From: Scalesia atractyloides
Lineage: Eukaryota; Streptophyta; Magnoliopsida; Asterales; Asteraceae
Direction: 5' to 3'
NCBI GenBank assembly: GCA_947069175.1
Contig: CAMTDV010000007.1
Location: 53,706,083-53,770,082, forward strand
Length of the DNA: 64,000 bases
How positions within the stretch are numbered: position 1 is the first letter of the stretch; each line of letters starts with the position of its first letter. The position numbers and the translations under genes are program-made. Under the pieces are notes generated by a model, which was not told the origin of the DNA, did not search any database, and saw only the letters and a program-made list of their open reading frames with translations. Shown here in pieces: positions 44,230 to 56,068 of this stretch.

Positions 44230-45550
44230 AGTCTGATGGATGTAACCACTGTCCAACTGAAACTTTGTTGTGTCATCAGTTTTAGTGGCTGCTTCACTTA
44301 AATGACCACCAAGAGTTACATGTAACTCATGGGGTGTAGCCTTCTCACTATTTCTCGGTTAGCAAAGAGATGTATCTCAGACTCAATCACCTGTAGAGGT
44401 GAACTCTCATGAACAGGTGATTGAGAGGAACTGATTTGTGTCTTAGTAATCTCAATTGCAGAACAGAGGTATGATGGTAGGTGGAATTGATGTGATGGTT
44501 GTGGGGTAGAAAGAGAATTTGCCCTAGGAGAGGGGCTTTGAAACAAAGATTCAAGTGAATCATCTGCTTCATAGTGTGGGATCCATGTGCTTACAACATG
44601 TTCCTTTTGTGAGGAAACAGAAGGAGTTTGGCTTTGAGGTGGAGATTTTTCCAACTGTTGTGAGGAAGTAACAACATTGGTTTTCAAGTGGCTTTTGTAC
44701 TACCACAAGGTTATCCTCTGGGATCTCATCTTCAAGGGGTGGTGCCTTTTTATGAATTTTTGTTTTTGTGGGCTTTCTGGATTTGGATGGATTCTTTTGG
44801 ATTTTTCTGGTGTGGATTTGCTTTTGTTTTGGAGAACTTTGACTCCATATTTTTTATTCTTGTAAAGGTTTCAGTAGTAAGACTCTTCATTTCAAAAACA
44901 ACCCTTTGTTTAAAATCTTTTTCTGAAAGTTGTTTTTGTGGGTAATCGCTCAAAACCCTAGGATACAAAAGAAAAGCTTTATTTTTTGATGTTTTTTAAA
45001 ATTAGCCACCAAGTCCATAAACAACACATAGGTTAGATCAAAAACAAATTTTGTTAAATAGCATATCTTGGAAATTGAATATTTTGTGGAATCTCATTTA
45101 ATGAGGTCGTCTTTCCTGAAAGACATGTAAGTAAGGTATGGAAAAAGTGTCTCATTTCAGCAGGAAAGTTTGGTTTGTAATGGTAACACCAGTTAACTGA
45201 TCCTCATACCCACGTTCTATAAACTCAGCATGTAATTACTGCTTCCCAAAGGAAGTGTTACCTTCTAGTTCATTTAGACCAAAAGTTTTGGAAATTGATG
45301 ATGGAGAAATTTGGACAAGGGTTTCTCCGACCTTGGAAGTGATAGCGTATGGCTTTTTCTTTTGAGATTCAACTTTAGCATTTGCCCAGAACTGTCGGAG
45401 GGTATCCGCATAAATTGGTGCGTTTACAAGCATGATATCTTTTTATTTTGAGTATGTGAGAACATCGATTATTGGATGGAATGAAGTATTATAGTCGGTT
45501 TTCTCGAAAGTAGGGAGGTATTTATGTGGGAGTTTGATGTTAAGAGCCAT
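44230..45550 (-). pseudogene. Accessory ORF copy in repeat R2
   Basis: Starts at 45550 with MALNIKLPHKYLPTFEK (Lys for Asn) and runs through DTLRQFWANAKVE, TFGLNELEGNTS and the later DYPQKQLSEKDFKQR part to the repeat border. Interrupted by frameshifts and a stop where Ser/Tyr is expected near 45430. It lacks the C-terminal parts: the next unit begins instead. Confidence 0.75.
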
Positions 45551-45700
45551 GGTCGGAGATGGAAGTGAGGAGTAATGAAAAAGATGAGAGTAATGGAAAC
45601 CGCTTTTCAGAATTTTGAATTCGAGACGGCAAGAAAAAAACACTTTTTGGATGGAATAGTGATATATAAAGGGAAAGAGTGAATGCTGAAGTGGCAGTGG
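45551..45700 (-). promoter_or_regulatory. Promoter-like segment, R2
   Basis: TATA-like CTTTATATAT (45671-45662), about 112 nt before ATG at 45550. The upstream element reads CCACTTCAGC, so its ACGT core is lost. Confidence 0.45.
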
Positions 45701-45887
45701 TTTCAAAGATCTCATGGCTAATCATCTATTCACGTATAACCTATGATGGATAATGGATGACAGTTGTTAGGGAAACCATTGTAGGGAACCAGCAGTGGTT
45801 GAGAAAAGTGGTTATGAATAGTGGAGATTATAATCTATCAGATGATAGATATCAGTGAAGAAGGCAAAACAGTGGTTTAGCCCAAGC

Positions 45888-47212
45888 AGTCTGATGGATG
45901 TAACCACTGTCCAACTGAAACATTGTTGTGTCATCAATTGTAGAGTCTACTTCACTCAATTACGACCAAGAGTTACTTGTAACTTATGGGGTGTAGCCTT
46001 CTCAGCTATTCCTCGGTTAGCAAAGAGATGTATCTCAGACTCAGTCACATGTAGAGGTGAACTCTCATGAACCGGTGATCGAGAGGAACTGATTTGTGTC
46101 TTAGTAATCTCAATTTCACGAAACAGAGGTACGATGGTAGGTGAAATTGATGTGATGGTTGTGGGGTAGAAAGAGAAGTTGCCCTACGAGAGGGGCTTTG
46201 AAACAAAAATTCAAGTGAATCATCTGCTTCATAGTGTGGGATCCATGTGCTTACAACATGTTCCTTTTGTGAGGAACAGGAGGAGTTTGGCTTTGAGGTG
46301 GAGATCTTTCCAACTGTTGTGAGGAAGTAACAACAATGGTTTTCAAGTGGCTTTTCTAAAACCACAAGATTATCCTCTAGGATCTCAATTTCAAGGGGTT
46401 GGTGCCTTTTTATGAATTTTTGTTTTGGTGGGCTTTTTGGATTTGAATGGTTTCTTTTTGGATTTTTCTGGTGTGGATTTGCTTTTGTTTTGGAGACCTT
46501 TGACTCAATATTTTTTATTGTTGTAAAAGTTTCAGTAGTAAGACTCTTCATTTCAAAAACAACTCCTTGTTTAAAATCTTTTTCTGAAAGTTGTTTTTGT
46601 GGGTAATCGCTCAAAAGCCTAGGATACAAAAGAAAAGCTTTATTTTTTGATGTTATATTAAAATTAGCCACCAAGTCCATAAACAACACATGGGATAGAT
46701 CAAAATTAGATTTTGTTAAATAGCATATCCCGGAAATTGAATATTTTGTGGAATCTCATTAAATGAGGTCGTCTTTCCTGAAAGACATGTAAGTAAGGTA
46801 TGGAAAAAGATTCTCATTTCAGCAGGAAAGTTTGGTTTGTAAATGGTAACACCAGTTAACTGACCCTCATACTCACGTTCTATAAACTCAGCATGTAATT
46901 ACTGCTTGCCCAAGGAAGTTTACCTTCTAGTTCATTTAGACCAAAAGTTTTGGAAATTGATGATGGGGAAATTTGGAAAAGGGTTTCTCCGACCTTGGAA
47001 GTGATATCATATGGCTTTTTCTTTTGAGATTCAACTTTAGCATTTGCCCAGAACTGTCGGAGGGTATCCGCATAAATTGGTGCGTTTGCAAGCATGATAT
47101 CTTTTTATTTTGAGGATGTGAGAACATTGATTATTGGATGGAATGAAGTATTATCGTCGGTTTTCTCGAAAGTAGGGAGGTAGTTATGTGGGAGTTTGAT
47201 GTTAAGAGCCAT
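45888..47212 (-). pseudogene. Accessory ORF copy in repeat R3
   Basis: Starts at 47212. Contains the N-terminal domain (ADTLRQFWANAKVE, about 47070) in two frames, then a 214-residue open piece at 46689-46045 with FMDLVANFNITSKNKAF, RLLSDYPQKQLSEKDF, KVSKTKANPHQKNPK and HVVSTWIPHYEADDS. This is the longest surviving stretch of the middle region and shows it is Lys/Ser/Pro-rich without membrane segments. Confidence 0.75.
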
Positions 47213-47360
47213 GGTCAGAGATGGAAGTGAAGAGTAATGAAAAAGATGAGAGTAATGGAAACCGCTTTTTAGAATTTTGAATTCGAGACGGCAAGAAAAA
47301 ACTATGTTTGGATGGAATAGTGATATATAAAGGGAAAGAGTGAATGCTGACTGACAGCTG
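47213..47360 (-). promoter_or_regulatory. Promoter-like segment, R3
   Basis: TATA-like CTTTATATAT (47333-47324), ATG at 47212. The upstream element has become AGCTGTCAGTCA, without ACGT core. Confidence 0.45.
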
Positions 47361-47547
47361 GTTTCAAAGATCTGTTTGCTAATCATCTATTCACGTGTAA
47401 CCTCTGATGGATAATGGATGACAGTTGTTAGGGAAACCGTTGTAGGGAACCAGCAATGGTTGAGAATAGTGGTCATGAACAGGGAGATTTTAATCTATCA
47501 GATCATAGATATCAGTGAAGAAGGCAAAATAGTGGTTTAGCCCAAGC

Positions 47548-48866
47548 AGTCTGATGGATGTAACCACTGTCCAACTGAAATATTGTTGTGTCATCAGTTG
47601 TAGTGGCTGCTTCACTTAATTACCACCAAGAGTTACTTGTAACTCAAGGGGTGTAGCCTTCTCAGCTATTCCTCGGTTAGCAAAGAGATGTATCTCAGAC
47701 TCAGTCACATGTAGAGGTAAACTCTCATGAACAGGTGATTGAGAGGAACTGATTTGTGTCTTAGTAATCTCAATTTCACGAAACAGAGGTATGATGGTAG
47801 GGGAATTGATGTGATGGTTGTGGGGTAGAAAGAGAATTTGCCCTAGGAGAGGGGCTTTGAAACAAAAATTCAAGTGAATCATCTGCTTCATAGTGTGGGA
47901 TCCATGTGCTTACAACCTGTTTTTTTTTAGGAAACAGGAGGAGTTTGGCTTTGAGGTGGAGATCTTTCCAACTGTTGTGAGGAAGTAACAACAGTGGTTT
48001 TCAAGTGGCTTTTGTACAACCACAAGATTATCCTCTAGGATCTCAATTTCAAGGGGTGGGTGCCTTTTTATGAATTTTTGTTTTGGTGGACTTTTTGGAT
48101 TTGAATAGTTTCTTTTTGGATTTTTCTGGTGTGGATTTGCTTTTGTTTTGGAGACCTTTGACTCCATATTTTTTATTCTTGTAAAAGTTTCAGTAGTAAG
48201 ACTCTTCATTTTAAAAACAACCCCTTGTTTAAAATCTTTTCTGAAAGTTGTTTTTGTGGGTAATCACTCAAAACCCTAGGATACAAAGAAAAGCTTTATT
48301 TTTTGATGTTTTATTCAAATTAGCTACCAAGTCCATAAACAACACATGGGATGGATCAAAATCAGATTTTGTTAAATAGCATATCCCGGAAATTGAATAT
48401 TTTGTGGAATCTCATTAAATGAGGTCGTCTTTCCTGAAAGACATGTAAGTAAGGTATGGGAAAGTATCTCATTTCAGCAGGAAAGTTTGGTTTGTAATGG
48501 TAACACCAGTTAACTGATCCTCATACCCATGTTCTATAAACTCAGCATGTAATTCCTGCTTCCCAAAGGAAGTGTTACCTTCTAGTTCATTTAGACCAAA
48601 AGTTTTGGAAATTGATGATGGAGAAATTTGGACAAGGGTTTCTCCGACCTTGGAAGTGATAGCATATGGCTTTTTCTTTTGAGATTCAACTTTGGCTTTT
48701 GCCCAGAACTGTCGGAGGGTATCCGCATAAATTGGTGTATTTGCAAGCATGATATCTTTGTATTTTGAGGATGTGAGAACATCGATTATGGATGGAATGA
48801 AGTATTATTGTCGGTTTTCTCAAAAGTAGGGAGGTAGTTATGAGGGAGTTTGATGTTAAGAGCCAT
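47548..48866 (-). pseudogene. Accessory ORF copy in repeat R4 (pol-proximal)
   Basis: Starts at 48866. The piece 48750-48469 has IYADTLRQFWAKAKVE, TFGLNELEGNTSFGKQEL and GYEDQLTGVTI. The piece 48209-47910 has SLTTETFTRIKNMESK and KPLENHCCYFLTT. As the first copy after pol it may be nearest the ancestral position. Broken by frameshifts. Confidence 0.75.
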
Positions 48867-49015
48867 GGTCGGAGATGGAAGTGAGGAGTAACGAGAAAGA
48901 TAAGAGTAATGGAAACCGCTTTTTAGAATTTTAAATTCGAGACAGCAAGTAAAAACTCTGTTTGGATGGAATAGTGATATATAAAGGAAAAAGTGAATGC
49001 TGACGTGGAAGCGGT
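48867..49015 (-). promoter_or_regulatory. Promoter-like segment, R4
   Basis: TATA-like CTTTATATAT (48986-48977), ATG at 48866, and an intact TTCCACGTCA element (49010-49001). Confidence 0.5.
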
Positions 49016-49199
49016 TTCAAACATCTGATGGCTAATCATCTATTCGCCTGTAACCTCTGATGGATAACGGATGACAGTTGTTAGGGAAACTGCTGTAGGG
49101 AACCAGCAGTGGTTGAGAATAGTGGTCATGAACATGGAGATTTTAATCTATCAGATGATAGATATAGTGAAGAAGGGAAAACAGTGGTTTAGCCCAAGC

Positions 49200-49404
49200 A
49201 GTGGATGGGAACAGTGGACATGATAGTAGAGGTTACATTCATCAATGGATAGACACTTATACAAAAGAGGTTTAAGAGAAACAGTGATTTAAAACAGACT
49301 TTTAGGATTATTGAAATTTTCAATTGTAGCTATTTTAAGGATTGATTATTAATTTTCTGAAAACATTTTATGCTATTTATTCATGGAAAATAAAATTTTG
49401 CTTT
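49200..49404 (-). other. Spacer between pol and accessory repeats of G
   Basis: About 200 bp, no ORF. It lies after the end of RNase H and before R4; nothing recognised. Confidence 0.5.
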
Positions 49405-50150
49405 TAATCCATGTTAAGCATGCCAATTCTAGAGATCAAGCTTTCAAAAGTAGATGTATCTAAAGCCTTTGTTAGAACATCTGTTAGCTGATCCTTAGTT
49501 GGAACACGATGAAGAGAAATCAAACATTTTTCATAGCAATCTCTCACAAAGTGATGTCTGATGTCAATGTGTTTGGTTGTTGAATGTGAGACTGGATTTT
49601 AATGATGTTTTCAGCTGCTTGACTATCTAACATGAAAGGAGTATTTAGAGCAGTTACACCAAAATCCAGCAATTGATTTTGAAGCCATAGGAGTTAAACA
49701 GTGCAGCTTGCAGCAGCAATATACTCAGCTTCAGCTTTGATGTTGAAACAACAGCTTGTTTTTTGCTTTGCGAAGAGACTAAGCAATTGCCTAGAAATTG
49801 ACAACCTCCTGAAGTTGACTTCCTTGTGGCATGGCATCCAGCAAAATCACTATCTGAGTAACCTAAAGCTCAATATTTCCATTAGCAAGATACCAGACAC
49901 CAAGGGTGGGAGCACATTTTATGTATTTGAATATCCTTTTCACAGCAATAAGATTTGACTTCCTAGGTGCTGACTGGAATCTGGCACAGACACATGTAGC
50001 AAACATGATATCTGGCCTAGATGCAGTTAGGTACAATAAAGACCCAATCATGCTTCTATAAATAGTTAGATCAATCAAGTCAGCTTTGTCATCAATAGTG
50101 ACTAGCTTAGATGTAGCCATGGGTGTACTACATGGTTTACAATCATTCAT
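49405..50150 (-). pseudogene. RNase H of element G
   Basis: Opens at 50150 with DCKPCSTPMATS, YRSMIGSLLYLTASRPDIMF and FKYIKCAPTLGVWY, the RT-RNase H connection of copia Pol. The catalytic part continues in broken frames (GNCLVSSQSKKQAVV near 49790; usually NCLVSWQSKKQ). The end with remains of ALDTSTFE and RIGMLNM lies around 49470-49410. Stops replace several Trp and Gln codons. Confidence 0.8.
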
Positions 50151-51061
50151 ATCAAATTTGGTAGCAGTTCTTTGACATACTTACTTTGATGAATGAAAGT
50201 ACCATTTTGCAATTGCTTAACTTGAAGACCAAGAAAGAATTGGAGTTCACCCATAGGACTCATTTCAAACTCTGCTGTCATGAGTTCTCTAAACTCTTCA
50301 CACATACCATTGCATGTGGATCCAAAAATGATGTTATCCACATAAATTTGGACAAGCATCAAATCCTTTCCTCTCCATTTTATAAACAAAGTTTTATCAA
50401 TTTTACCCCTTGTAAAGCCTATGGATAAGAGAAAGTTGGAAAGAGTTTCATACCAGACTCTAGGTGCTTGTTTCAAGCCATATAATTTAGCTTGTAAACA
50501 TGATATGGATAAAAAGCATCTTCAAAACCAAGGGGTTGGCATACATATACCTCTTCTTTGATCTTACCATATAAGAATGCACACTTGATATCCATTTGAT
50601 ACACCTTAACGTTGTGGTTAGCAGCAAAGGATAAAAAAGTCTGATGGCCTCCAGTCTTGCAACGGGAGCAAAAGTTTCATCATAATCAATGTCTTTTTCT
50701 TGTCTATAGCCTTGAACCACAAGCCTAGCTTTATTTTAAAAACAATGCCCCTTTCATCTATTTTGTTCTTGAAGACCCATTTTGTGCCTATGGGATATAC
50801 ATCTTGAGGCAATGGTATAAGTTCCCATACTTGCTGTCTTTTGAACTGTAGGAGCTCTTCTTGCATGGCATCTACCCAACTGTTGTCTTTTAGTACCTCT
50901 TGGTACTTGACAGGTTGTGTGAGTGATAGAAAACCAGCAAAAAGACAAATGTTTTGGGATTGACTTCTTGTGAGGAACCCCTTCATTGATGTTGCCAATA
51001 ATTTGGTCAAATGGATGGTTTTTAAGGTAGATTTGATCTCCCTTATATGGAACAATGGCAT
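50147..51061 (-). pseudogene. Reverse transcriptase of element G
   Basis: Pieces: 51061-50618 (DNSWVDAMQEELLQF, VWELIPLPQDVYPIGTKWVF), 50720-50487 (YDETFAPVARLEAIR and a changed DVKSAF region), 50476-50147 (KQAPRVWYETL, LMLVQIYVDNIIFGS, FFLGLQVKQL). The active site YVDD reads YVDN, so one catalytic Asp is replaced by Asn (a G-to-A type change). Frameshifts at about 50650 and 50480. Confidence 0.85.
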
Positions 51062-51064
51062 TTT

Positions 51065-52760
51065 GAGGTGAAGGCTTCAGATAGGAATCATCTGAGCTAA
51101 CATCGTTAGCAATTTTGAAGAGCAACATCTGCTTGTAATGGAGGTGGAGGTATAGGTGGAATAGGTATAAAGATGGGTTGACTTTTGTTCACAGGAAAAT
51201 GGACTTTCGTCAACAAGGGATTGACTAGATGAGTTGGCAGAGGTTTGAGAATCAACCATTGTTGATCCAGCAGTGGCAAAGTTTTCACAGTTGTTAGTAA
51301 CATCTGTTGCTCTGGTGGATGAAATGACTTTGTATTGTATAATCAAAATGTCATATCCATAATCTTGATGTGAAGACTGTGGTGTACATGCATTGTTAGT
51401 CTTGATAGACACATCTTCAAATGTAAATTCATCTAAATCAAACAGTTTAGAAGGATTTGCTGGGATTTTTAATGAAGAAAGTTCATTGAACCTTACATTC
51501 AAGGTCTCTTCCACACATCTAGTCCTTGAATTAAAGAATCTGTAGGCTTTAGTAGTGGTTGAGTAACCCAGAAAATAACCACAATCTACTTTGGCTAAAA
51601 TTTTTAAATTGAATCTTTTAAGTTTAGAATGAAACATAAGTAGGCAAAGATTTTGAAATATGAGAGTGGTTTGATCTTGTACAGAATTTCATAAGCAGTC
51701 TTTTGATGCCTAGGTTAATTAAAACTCCAGCAGTGTTTATAGCCTCTGCCTAAAAAGACAAGGGTAAACCTGAGTCTGCAAACGTTGTTCTAGCAACTTC
51801 AATCAAAGTTCTATTTTTCCTTTCAACCACCATTTGGTTCTAGTGTCCTTGGGATGCTCTATTGCCTAACAATCCCTTTTGACACACGGAAATCATCCAA
51901 CTCCTTAATTTTTAACTCTGTCCCATTATCACTCCTAAAGACTTTTATTGGCTGGTTAAATTGCTTTTCAACTTGTTTTACAAAATTTTGCAAAATACCT
52001 GCAGTCTCATTTTTGCATGAAGTAAGTCCATGTAAACCTTGAAAAATCATCAACAATGACAAGACAGTGTCTCTTCTTTTTAAGACTCATGATTTTTATT
52101 GGGCTAAACAAGTCCGTGTGTAGCAATTGCAGACACTGGCTTGTTTTGGACTCTTCAATTAATTTGTATGAACTTTTATGTTGTTTATCTTTTAAACAGG
52201 AAACACAATGTTTATAACAGGTGAATTGTTTTGATGGAAGACCTCTTACAAGACCTTGTTTGGAGAGTGTAGTGATAGTTTTAAGATTTGTGTGACTAAG
52301 TCTTCTATGCCATAGTTCTATCTCTTTGTTAGAAGCAACTGAGAACAGACATGCATTGGACATTGGATTATCTTTCAACATATCAAGTACATACACATTG
52401 CCATTTCTATGAGCAACAAGTTGTGTTTTGCTCTCAGCTATGATTTGATCAATCTTTTTAACCACTTCTAGCCAGACAATATGACAACTTTTCTTAGTGA
52501 AGAATGACCCATAGCCTTTCTCACTCATTTGAGATACACTAAGAAAATTAAATTTCAGATTGTCAATAAGATTGACATGTTCAAACTTGAGTTTCCCAGC
52601 CTGGACAATCCCTGACCATAGCACCTTCCTTTTTGAATTGTTACCAAAGGATATATCACCCCCTCCATGTGCCATGAAATCTTTGAGAAGGGCTCTACAT
52701 CCTGTCATGTGCCTGGAGCCTCCACTATCTACATACCATAAACTATCAAGGCAAGTACAA
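51065..52760 (-). pseudogene. Protease end and integrase of element G
   Basis: At about 52735 the protease core WYVDSGGSRHMTG (DSG) is readable and leads into the 233-residue frame 52708-52007. This contains the pre-integrase zinc region (ELWHRRLSHTNLKTI ... CVSCLKDKQHK) and the first catalytic part (LLHTDLFSP, LVIVDDFSRFTW). The piece 52062-51859 has VFRSDNGTELK (second Asp). VVERKNRTLIEVART (51830) holds the Glu. The downstream piece 51637-51077 has GYFLGYSTTTKAY. The triad is complete but split over three frames. Confidence 0.85.
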
Positions 52761-53762
52761 GCTCCCTACACATTAGTAAACATTTAGTTTAGGTGACTTT
52801 CCAAAGCCAGGATGGCTTTGGATTGAGTCACAGACATTCCAGCCTCAAGTCCAAGACTATGGTAAGTGTTTTGAATAGATTTTGATAACATCTGTTGTAA
52901 ATCATTTTCTATCAACTGATCATAACCATGAGGATGCGTGTTAACTCTTGGTTTAGATGGTCTTTTGTAGACTCTGTTACCTGAACCTTTCTTGGAGCAG
53001 AGGTTATATTCAATTGTTTGGTAACAGATGTTTGGATAGGTACAAAGTCTGTTTGGTCTTTTCCTTTCTTAAACTCTCAAGTGTTTTAGATTTATACTCA
53101 TTTCTTTTGACATCAAAATTTTTGAGATAAACACACTCTTGAGTTTCGTGGTTTGTTCTGCCACAAATAGTGCAACTTGGTGAATCAATGATCACACTTG
53201 TTTAGTTTATATCATAGGCTTTTAGAAGAAAACATGTTTTTAGTGACATGATTCTTTTTTCACAAAAATCACAAAACAAGTGTGATATTTTCTCTCTTTT
53301 CTTCCCTTTTTCTAACTTTTTGTCAACATCTGCTGGAAGATCTTTTACGAGAATGATCTTGACTTGAGGTGCCTTTACACCTTCAATGGTTGAAAAATCC
53401 ATTGGCTTAAAGTTTTCAAGAATGTCACACTCATCTGACTAGGTAGGCTTGAATTGATATTTTTTAATTTCCTCAAAAGTTGAGGATCCTGCTAGTTTTT
53501 CTAAAACAATTTTCTTACCGTTTGGTTCAGTGACTTTAATTTCTTGACCAGCCAAATTTGTTGGAATAATTTCAACCAAATCACAATCATTTAAAGCAAT
53601 GTTTTGAGAAACTTGGTCATGTTTTCTAACACCTACACCAAATTTTATATTGCTTTTGATTTGTGATTCTAACATGAGCTCATAACCTTTGAAGGATTCT
53701 ACCCACTTTTCACAAGTAATTTGGGTAGATTCAAGATCCTTTTTACAACATTGATATTTTTC
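52761..53762 (-). pseudogene. Gag-Pol linker with second zinc motif of element G
   Basis: CTICGRTNHETQEC (53180-53135) is a CCHC zinc motif, followed by VYLKNFDVKRNEYKSK. Upstream pieces (53675-53439, 53402-53202) are Lys/Glu-rich with no domain recognised; the second has CDFCEKRIMSLKTC. The order matches E (28985-29430), where the protease does not follow. Confidence 0.7.
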
Positions 53763-54211
53763 ACAAATGTATTATTGCTTTTGCTAACATAAAGGAGGTA
53801 AATAAAACCTTAGAAACAAAATTTTAGATGATAAAATTCAGTTTGAAAAACTTGCAAAAGAGTTAAAAAACTAAACGGTTTGAAAAAGAGTCTGAAATCA
53901 GTAGCCTCAAACATGAGTCTAGCTTATAACCAAGGATCAACTCCAAAATATGATAGAAAAAATCTGATAAAATCTAAACGGTTTTATTTACCTCCTTTTT
54001 ACAACATTGATATTTTTCTATCATATTTTGGAGTTGATCCTTTGTTATAAGCTAGACTCATGTTTGAGGCTACTGATTTCAGACTCTTTTTCAAACCGTT
54101 TAGATTTTTAACTCTTTTGCAAGTTTTTCAAACTGAATTTCATCATCTAAAATTTTGTTTCTAAGGTTTTATTTACCTCCTTTATGTTAGCAAAAGCAAT
54201 AATACATTTGT
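53763..54211. repeat. 200-nt inverted repeat in gag linker of G
   Basis: Left arm 53763-53961 and right arm 54012-54211 are near-perfect reverse complements (outer ends ACAAATGT / ACATTTGT, inner ends GATAGAAAAA / TTTTTCTATC), with a 50-base spacer. The right arm is in the normal coding direction for a coiled-coil-like segment (minus strand). The left arm is an inverted duplicate with a few small indels. RNA of either strand would fold into a long hairpin. Confidence 0.85.
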
Positions 54212-55908
54212 CTGAACATAGGTCTTTAAGGACTTGAGGTGATACCTGAGCAGCAGCCATCATGGCACACAGTCAGATTCTCCTTCACAAACACTGGTTT
54301 CCCATGGGTCTGACATTGAGATCACAGTTTCTTCACCAACCTTCTCTTCCGAAATATCTGCCACAACATTATCACAAACATCATTAGAATTTAACACTAC
54401 TTCCTCAAACTCATCCCCTTCAAGTATACTATCTGGTGCCTTGAAACAAAAATTATCATGTTTCTTTTCAATATTAGCAACTAGAGCAAAATTCTCATCA
54501 GTTAGTTCCTCATGTAAGCTACTCCAATCAACAAAACCTTGTGTAAAGAAGCTCTGTTGACTGGTCTCTACATGAGCAGAGGTTTATGTAACTTGTGGTG
54601 CAGGTTGCACTTGAACCTTAGGACTTGCGCTTGAACATACTGTATCTAAGGAAAAGTGGTTTGGACTACTGGACTGCAACAGTGGTTAAAGGGTGTGCAA
54701 AATGAGCAATGTTTTGCATATGAGGAGCTAGGGTATATTGAGAAAAAGGGACAGTGTTTTGTGTGTTTTGAGGTCTAGGACTTGGGTGTGTGATGATTGG
54801 ACCATGTGATTGACTCCTACACTCCCTAGCAAAATGACCTATCCTGTTACACTTGTAGCATTTAATCTTTGACTTATCCAACCCAACTTTTAACCCTCCA
54901 TGCAACCCTAGAAACTTTCTACCAATTCTTTTCTAGAACTTGTTGGTCCTAACACTCAGCAATGCCAGTTGGTGTAATATGTCCATTTCTTCTAAATCAG
55001 TTGGATCAAAATGTTGAAGATCATTTAGTTCAAAGGATAAGTTGTCAGAAACTTGGTTTTCCCCATTTGTAGCAAAAGCAAAATTGGGTGAGCAAGAATC
55101 AGAGTTGAAATTCCCACCAGATGTTATGTCAATAAAATGACCATAACTCTGTTCCTTGCTACTACCAGAGGTTTCTTCTTGACTAAAAAGGGTTGTACTA
55201 CCAAAGGAATAGTCATCAGCCACTTTTCCTGACTCTTGTAGCTTCTTTTTCTGTTAAGCTCTCTCTCATAAGTGAGAAGCCTACCATGAAGCTGAGTTAA
55301 ACTCATCTCTTTATACCCAACATAATTCTAGTTACAAAGGCAATAGTTCTTATTTATCTGGTAATGATCTAAGAAATCGGCTATTCAAAGTAGAATTTGT
55401 AAAATTAACATCTACCAGTTTTAACTCACTAATTAGACAACTAAACCTTTTAAATTTTTGATTTAATGATTCTCCTTTTACATGACAAAGTGTTTCATAC
55501 TGTTGTTCAAAACTTATCTTTTATTTTCAATAACCTCTTTAGTGCCACCAAATTGTTGTTTCACAGCATCCCAAACTCCTCTACACTGTTGCAGTGCAAT
55601 AGGCCAGCGTAGATATCAATTAGGCAAAGCAGTTGCCACGATACTAAATACCTTTGTATCTAGCTCAATTTTCTGAAAATCTTGCTCATAGTAATGTTCA
55701 GGACTCTTTGGAACTTGAACTTTTAGGTCTTCGGCAAACGGTACCATCAGGACATGTGGTTCGAAAATAACCGATTTCTAGCAACTCGTGTTCTGTTGTG
55801 CAAGTATGTGACCCATCCGACGTTGCCAGATATTGTACTCCTGCCTGACAAGTATCGAGGTTCGTACATGGTGCCAGTGTTGTGTGGATCTTGTGGATTT
55901 TGAGACAT
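54212..55908 (-). pseudogene. Gag of element G
   Basis: Start ATGTCTCAAAATCC at 55908, about 150 bases after the PBS. The N-terminal part aligns with E gag (GNVGW, LLHCNSVEEF, near 55850-55590) but is frameshifted. The piece 55223-54933 is acidic. The CCHC knuckle CYKCNRIGHFAREC lies at 54877-54836, followed by a Pro/Gln-rich tail. The inverted repeat follows. Gag would form the particle and bind RNA. Multiple stops. Confidence 0.75.
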
Positions 55909-56055
55909 TCTGATTGTTTACAAACAGGTTAGGTTTAAAAACTTTGAACGTAAATGAACTTTTATTTGTTTTCAATACAAACAAACAAACGAATTAGCAG
56001 TGAGAGCTGACCAGTTTATAACAAATTGATTGTTAAACCAAATTTGAACGACCAA

Positions 56056-56067
56056 GCTCTGATACCA
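56056..56067 (-). other. Primer binding site of element G
   Basis: On the minus strand TGGTATCAGAGC, a perfect tRNA-Met-type site, next to the LTR end. Confidence 0.9.
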
Positions 56068-56068
56068 A

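Larger units (their letters stand above)
42604..49199 (-). repeat. Four tandem 1.65-kb repeats in the accessory region of G
   Basis: Units: R1 42604-44229 (1626 bp), R2 44230-45887 (1658), R3 45888-47547 (1660), R4 47548-49199 (1652). Each begins with AGTCTGATGGATGTAACC on the plus strand and contains the same landmarks in the same order. On the coding (minus) strand each unit is promoter-like segment, ATG, and the N-terminal two thirds of the accessory ORF. All units are close to one another, differing by small indels and substitutions. Confidence 0.9.
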
